Shown: in pieces, positions 63,504 through 64,000 of the stretch
Layout of the letters: each line of letters starts with the position of its first letter
How positions within the stretch are numbered: the stretch's first letter is position 1
Assembly: GCF_900102625.1 (NCBI RefSeq)
Contig: NZ_FMZC01000003.1
Location: 62,001-126,000 of the forward strand
DNA: 64,000 bases
Direction: 5' to 3'
Source of the DNA: Paracidovorax valerianellae
Lineage (GTDB): Bacteria > Pseudomonadota > Gammaproteobacteria > Burkholderiales > Burkholderiaceae_C
Notes under the pieces: generated by a model
Databases searched by the model: none
Told to the model about the DNA's origin: nothing
The model's input: only the letters and a program-made list of their open reading frames with translations
Program-made: the position numbers and the translations under genes

Positions 63504-64000
63504 ATGACTCTCACCCACTGGCTTCTTTTCTGCGGCGTCTCGCTGATCATGTGCTTCACCCCCGGCCCGGCGGTGCTGCTGGCAGTATCGAACTCGGTGG
63601 ACGTGGGCGCGCGGCGGACGGCGTTCAGCTCGCTGGGCAGCTCGGTCGGCATCTTCGCGGTGTCGGGGCTGGCGATGATCGGCATGGGGACCATCCTCAG
63701 CATGTCCGCCAACGCGTTCCTGGTGATGAAGGTGGCCGGCGCGATGTACCTGATCTGGCTGGGCGTCAAGCGCTGGCGCAGCAAGGACGCGCTGATCGGC
63801 AGCGATGCGGGCCTGGCGCCCACCGAGCGGCGCGAGCGCAAGAACTGGCAGTTGGTGGCGCAGGGGCTGGGCGTGTCGCTGACCAACCCCAAGGCCATCC
63901 TGTTCTTCTCCGCCCTGTTTCCGCAATTCGTCGTGCCGGGCGAGCCGCTGGTCACGCAGTACCTGCTGCTGACGACCACGTTCGCCGTCTGCGCGCTGAT
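63504..64000 (+). CDS. LysE/RhtB-family amino-acid exporter (cut by window edge)
   Basis: First 165 residues visible. Membrane start THWLLFCGVSLIMCFTPGPAVLL, with the family motif TPGPAVLL, then GSSVGIFAVSGLAMIGMG and LVAQGLGVSLTNPKAILFF. The family exports amino acids and homoserine lactones. AAGG lies upstream of the ATG. The 3' end is outside the window. Confidence 0.93.
   Translation, partial: MTLTHWLLFCGVSLIMCFTPGPAVLLAVSNSVDVGARRTAFSSLGSSVGIFAVSGLAMIGMGTILSMSANAFLVMKVAGAMYLIWLGVKRWRSKDALIGSDAGLAPTERRERKNWQLVAQGLGVSLTNPKAILFFSALFPQFVVPGEPLVTQYLLLTTTFAVCAL

Overview
The window is a 64 kb stretch of GC-rich chromosome, densely packed with genes. Gene content and protein sequences suggest a betaproteobacterium of the Comamonadaceae, probably Acidovorax-like. 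This comes from recognised families (Bug-type binding protein, DUF502, FmdB, DUF971, a ubi cluster, a DUF3683 oxidoreductase) and not from any search. I see no rRNA, tRNA, insertion sequence, prophage or CRISPR array. Both ends cut genes: a flavin monooxygenase on the left and a LysE-type exporter on the right.

Layout. 1-6.4 kb: monooxygenase fragment, then two tandem PAS-GGDEF-EAL cyclic-di-GMP proteins with a 4-nt overlap. 6.5-15.5 kb: aconitase A, an AT-rich regulatory gap, an H-NS-like protein, ApaH, RhlE, a YpfJ-type zinc peptidase, two small unknown genes and dCTP deaminase. 15.6-23.9 kb: guanine deaminase, then an unusual set made of an FAD/NAD(P) protein, a 1,097-residue protein with an interrupted BKACE (DUF849) core, a LysR regulator and a TauE/SafE permease. 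24-32.4 kb: BMP-type binding protein, a LysR/tautomerase pair, DUF429, an EamA transporter, folE coupled to a BLUF photoreceptor, and clsB-ybhP. 32.5-38.6 kb: a response-regulator-like TPR protein, nudB overlapping a tandem Cache-like/CheW protein, and a CsgG-like lipoprotein. 38.6-52.2 kb: one long minus-strand run of aspS, DUF502, fmdB, a sodium symporter, ubiB, ubiJ, a Tim44-like gene, ubiE, DUF971, HIT and a giant FAD/Fe-S dehydrogenase. 52.4-62.2 kb: serA, then the plus-strand ugp operon (ugpB, A, E, C, a VOC gene, ugpQ, an MscS channel) behind a clear Pho box. 62.3-64 kb: Bug-type binding protein and LysE-type exporter.

How genes work together. The ugp genes import and hydrolyse glycerophosphodiesters under phosphate limitation, with a strong terminator after ugpB that should favour the binding protein. 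The ubi block serves ubiquinone synthesis, and the neighbouring FAD/Fe-S enzyme probably feeds electrons to that pool. clsB-ybhP matches the E. coli ybhO-ybhP pair for membrane lipids.

The signals most worth following are: (i) a dispersed intergenic repeat family, six copies, each with an AT-rich palindrome (GCTATT-N5-AATAGC type), and five of them with a second, variable palindrome or spacer and a GCGCTGGAG-type tail, all lying just 3' of genes; (ii) the BKACE-core protein with a large insertion and a 600-residue C-terminal region I do not recognise; (iii) the folE-BLUF coupling; (iv) the soluble double-sensor CheW protein; (v) several operator-like palindromes and leader hairpins.
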